A stretch of DNA of 42,162 bases from an uncultured Prevotellaceae bacterium. GTDB taxonomy: Bacteria; Bacteroidota; Bacteroidia; Bacteroidales; Muribaculaceae. The notes under the pieces are model-generated. The model worked only from the letters and a program-made list of their open reading frames with translations, did not search any database and was not told the origin of the DNA. Within the stretch, counting starts at the first letter, position 1. The number at the start of each line of letters is the position of its first letter. The DNA is taken from contig CAMVPC010000025.1 of the NCBI GenBank assembly GCA_947169265.1, positions 1-42,162 of the forward strand. Direction: 5' to 3'. A program made the position numbers and the translations under genes. This document shows positions 40,449-42,162 of the stretch, piece by piece.

Positions 40449-42080
40449 ATGAAAAAATTATTACTCCTATTTGCTTTAATGTTAGGATCTGTGGGAGCAC
40501 AAGCACTGCCTTTCGTGACCACCACGGGACCCTCCAACTACCCCATTCACTGGTATCAGCTGAAAATCAACGGCATGTACCTCTATGCACATGATAGTCA
40601 ATGGACCGAAGTGGACGCAAGTTCCACGGCCTCAACAGCCGATGCCTATCTGTGGTGTTTTGTGACCACTTCTTCGGGCAAAACGCTGATTTTCAATAAA
40701 GCGAAAAGACAGTACATGCGCAGTGGTTACTCGTTCACCGACAACATGTCACATTCCAGCATCAACTACGTGGAGGAAGGAAGCGGAAACGCGTTCTACA
40801 TTTGCTTTAATGCCGAAGGCACGAAATTTTACCTCAATTATGATGCAGATAACGGACTACATTCACCTTCATGGAAAATGAACGCTTTCACGGCCATCGA
40901 GGCACTGGTGCAAGAACAGGCTCCCACACCAAACGGAGAGATACAACTGGAACTTGAAGAATATGACGACTACTGCATGCTCAATGCCGTTTATACCGGC
41001 ACCGAAGAGCACACGCTAACACTCAATGTGAATGGAAACGATGTGAACAATCCCTATCGAATCACACGCACCTATCAGGACAAGGAACTCGATGTCATTG
41101 TCACGGTCACGTTCAACGATATGGACCCCATCACAGAGCAAGAGACCATCATTGTTCCTGCCATCGAGGCACAACCGTTCACAGGATATGTGGAATTCTA
41201 CGTCACCAATGAAGAAAAGAACTGCATTGTGGAAGCAGACTACATTGGCTCTGGAACTTACTCGATTAAGCTCTATGCCGACGGAAATGAGGTGTCAAAT
41301 CCCTACACCGTGACGCGCGGAAATGTGGATAAGCAAATCACCTTCTTAGCCGTAGTGACAGGGCCGGGCAGGATACCGATGGAAGCTACCGAAATCATCA
41401 CCATTCCCAAGTATGAAGAGCCCGAACTTGACCTCACGTTTACCGCTTTCTCTTTAAGCAGCAACGTGCCAAACCCCATGGGAGAGGAGGGATTCATGAA
41501 ACTCTTTGACCGTGATGTGAACACCAAGTGGCGCGTGACATTTGAGGACGGAACTTGGCAGACTATCTTTGTCGATTTCAGAGCCGACAAGTCATTCGTT
41601 CCCACGGGCTATGTCATGACCACCGGCGACAACACCAATACTTACCCCGACCGCAATCCCAAAGCTTGGAAAATCTACGGCAAGGCCAGCTGGGAAGATG
41701 ACGACTGGGAACCCATTGTGACGGTGACCGATGGAGCTGCTGCCGGCTTGGGCACAGACAACCTGACCGACTACAATTTCAGCATCAATGGCTTGAATAA
41801 GGAATATAGGCTCTTCCGCTTTGAGGTAAGTGAAATTCGCGGCAAAGAGGGCCCGTCAGGCACCTTCCAGCTCGCCGAGCTCAGGCTCCGCGGCAAGGCG
41901 AAGACCGCACTTGCAGGCGACGTAAACGGCGACGGCGTCGTGAGTGGTGCCGACGTCACGACCCTCTACAATGTGCTGCTCGACAACGCCACGGCCGCCG
42001 GCAATGCCGACGTGAACGGCGACAGCATCGTGAGCGGTGCCGACGTGACCGCATTGTACAACTTACTGCTCGGGCAGTAA
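40449..42080 (+). CDS. Array protein with lectin-like, two Ig-like, F5/8 and dockerin-like parts
   Basis: A 543-residue exported protein, the most complete of the family. Signal peptide ends GAQA; mature start LPFVTTTGPSNYPIHWYQL. Lectin-like domain about 22-155; two similar Ig-like domains about 165-240 and 245-320 (HTLTLNVNGNDVNNPYRIT and SIKLYADGNEVSNPYTVT); F5/8-type-C domain about 325-480 (LFDRDVNTKWRVT, PDRNPKAWKIYGKA, YRLFRFEVSEIRG); two calcium loops about 490-543, ending LYNLLLGQ. A gap of 106 bases precedes it, the largest in the array, but without a clear promoter box. It is the last gene of the array visible here. Confidence 0.85.
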   Translation: MKKLLLLFALMLGSVGAQALPFVTTTGPSNYPIHWYQLKINGMYLYAHDSQWTEVDASSTASTADAYLWCFVTTSSGKTLIFNKAKRQYMRSGYSFTDNMSHSSINYVEEGSGNAFYICFNAEGTKFYLNYDADNGLHSPSWKMNAFTAIEALVQEQAPTPNGEIQLELEEYDDYCMLNAVYTGTEEHTLTLNVNGNDVNNPYRITRTYQDKELDVIVTVTFNDMDPITEQETIIVPAIEAQPFTGYVEFYVTNEEKNCIVEADYIGSGTYSIKLYADGNEVSNPYTVTRGNVDKQITFLAVVTGPGRIPMEATEIITIPKYEEPELDLTFTAFSLSSNVPNPMGEEGFMKLFDRDVNTKWRVTFEDGTWQTIFVDFRADKSFVPTGYVMTTGDNTNTYPDRNPKAWKIYGKASWEDDDWEPIVTVTDGAAAGLGTDNLTDYNFSINGLNKEYRLFRFEVSEIRGKEGPSGTFQLAELRLRGKAKTALAGDVNGDGVVSGADVTTLYNVLLDNATAAGNADVNGDSIVSGADVTALYNLLLGQ

Positions 42081-42109
42081 GCTACACAGTTTATATCGAC
42101 AATTAACGT

Positions 42110-42140
42110 GGGTGTGTCATAATTCAGTTATGGCTCACCC
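42110..42140. terminator. Hairpin after the array
   Basis: GGGTG and CATAA (42110-42122) pair with TTATG and CACCC (42128-42140) around TTCAG, with a small internal loop. Placed 30 bases after the last stop codon; no T-run follows before the window ends. Confidence 0.45.
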
Positions 42141-42162
42141 TCTTTGCAAATCAACCGCCTGA

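Noticed and set aside
34543-42080. Classical cellulosome
   Set aside because: Dockerin-like modules are present but no cohesin, scaffoldin or glycoside hydrolase is visible in the window.

Overview
The window looks like a chromosomal segment of a Bacteroidota (Bacteroidales) bacterium, perhaps a gut Muribaculaceae or Prevotellaceae member; the family is an inference. Evidence: many upstream regions carry the Bacteroidota promoter pattern TTTG-N20-TAnnTTTG, Shine-Dalgarno sites are mostly weak, and the gene content is typical (TonB-dependent receptor with carboxypeptidase-regulatory N-terminus, PepSY-like small secreted protein, DUF4876 lipoprotein with a partner barrel, BspA-like leucine-rich repeat protein, C_GCAxxG_C_C protein, T9SS-type C-terminal domain). 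No tRNA, rRNA, CRISPR array, transposase or phage gene was seen.

Layout. 1-4830 (minus): a PepSY-like secreted protein and an M16 peptidase in one unit, then a coiled-coil cytoplasmic protein of unknown role. 4934-10564 (minus): a three-gene outer-membrane operon, TonB-dependent receptor, DUF4876 lipoprotein and DUF6850-like barrel. 10743-14680 (plus): two paralogous secreted proteins, one ending in an Ig-like plus T9SS-type tail, the other in a dockerin-like module. 14911-21225: small metabolic and housekeeping genes (SDR, cupin, metallo-beta-lactamase fold hydrolase, flavin-binding protein plus SMR/Gdx transporter, three very small proteins, a half-length YdeI-like gene, HtrA protease). 21651-31855 (plus): PreA-like oxidoreductase, a secreted protein and a VanX-like dipeptidase; Mrp ATPase with an M48 lipoprotein peptidase; a probable small RNA; an NlpC/P60 hydrolase; and a tightly packed four-gene unit (PP2C-like membrane protein, nitroreductase, fucose-isomerase-like protein, C_GCAxxG_C_C protein).

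32235-42080 (plus) is the accessory part: a BspA-like LRR protein followed by a run of six paralogous secreted proteins. They are built from interchangeable parts: a shared signal peptide and start motif, a lectin-like N-terminal domain, Ig-like domains, an F5/8-type-C (discoidin-like) domain, and a two-repeat calcium-binding dockerin-like module. One carries an extra formylglycine-generating-enzyme (FGE)-fold domain. Two neighbours are a near-perfect 734-bp tandem duplication whose sequence suggests crossing-over inside the dockerin-coding repeats. The same module occurs at 14517-14680 and, as a half copy, at the end of the LRR protein. No cohesin is visible, so a classical cellulosome is not supported. 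My best candidate for an undescribed system is this recombining, dockerin-tagged family of surface or secreted glycan-binding proteins. The LRR gene sits behind a leader RNA with two competing hairpin arms and is flanked by a gene and a decayed partial copy of that gene, which suggests the locus was inserted or rearranged.
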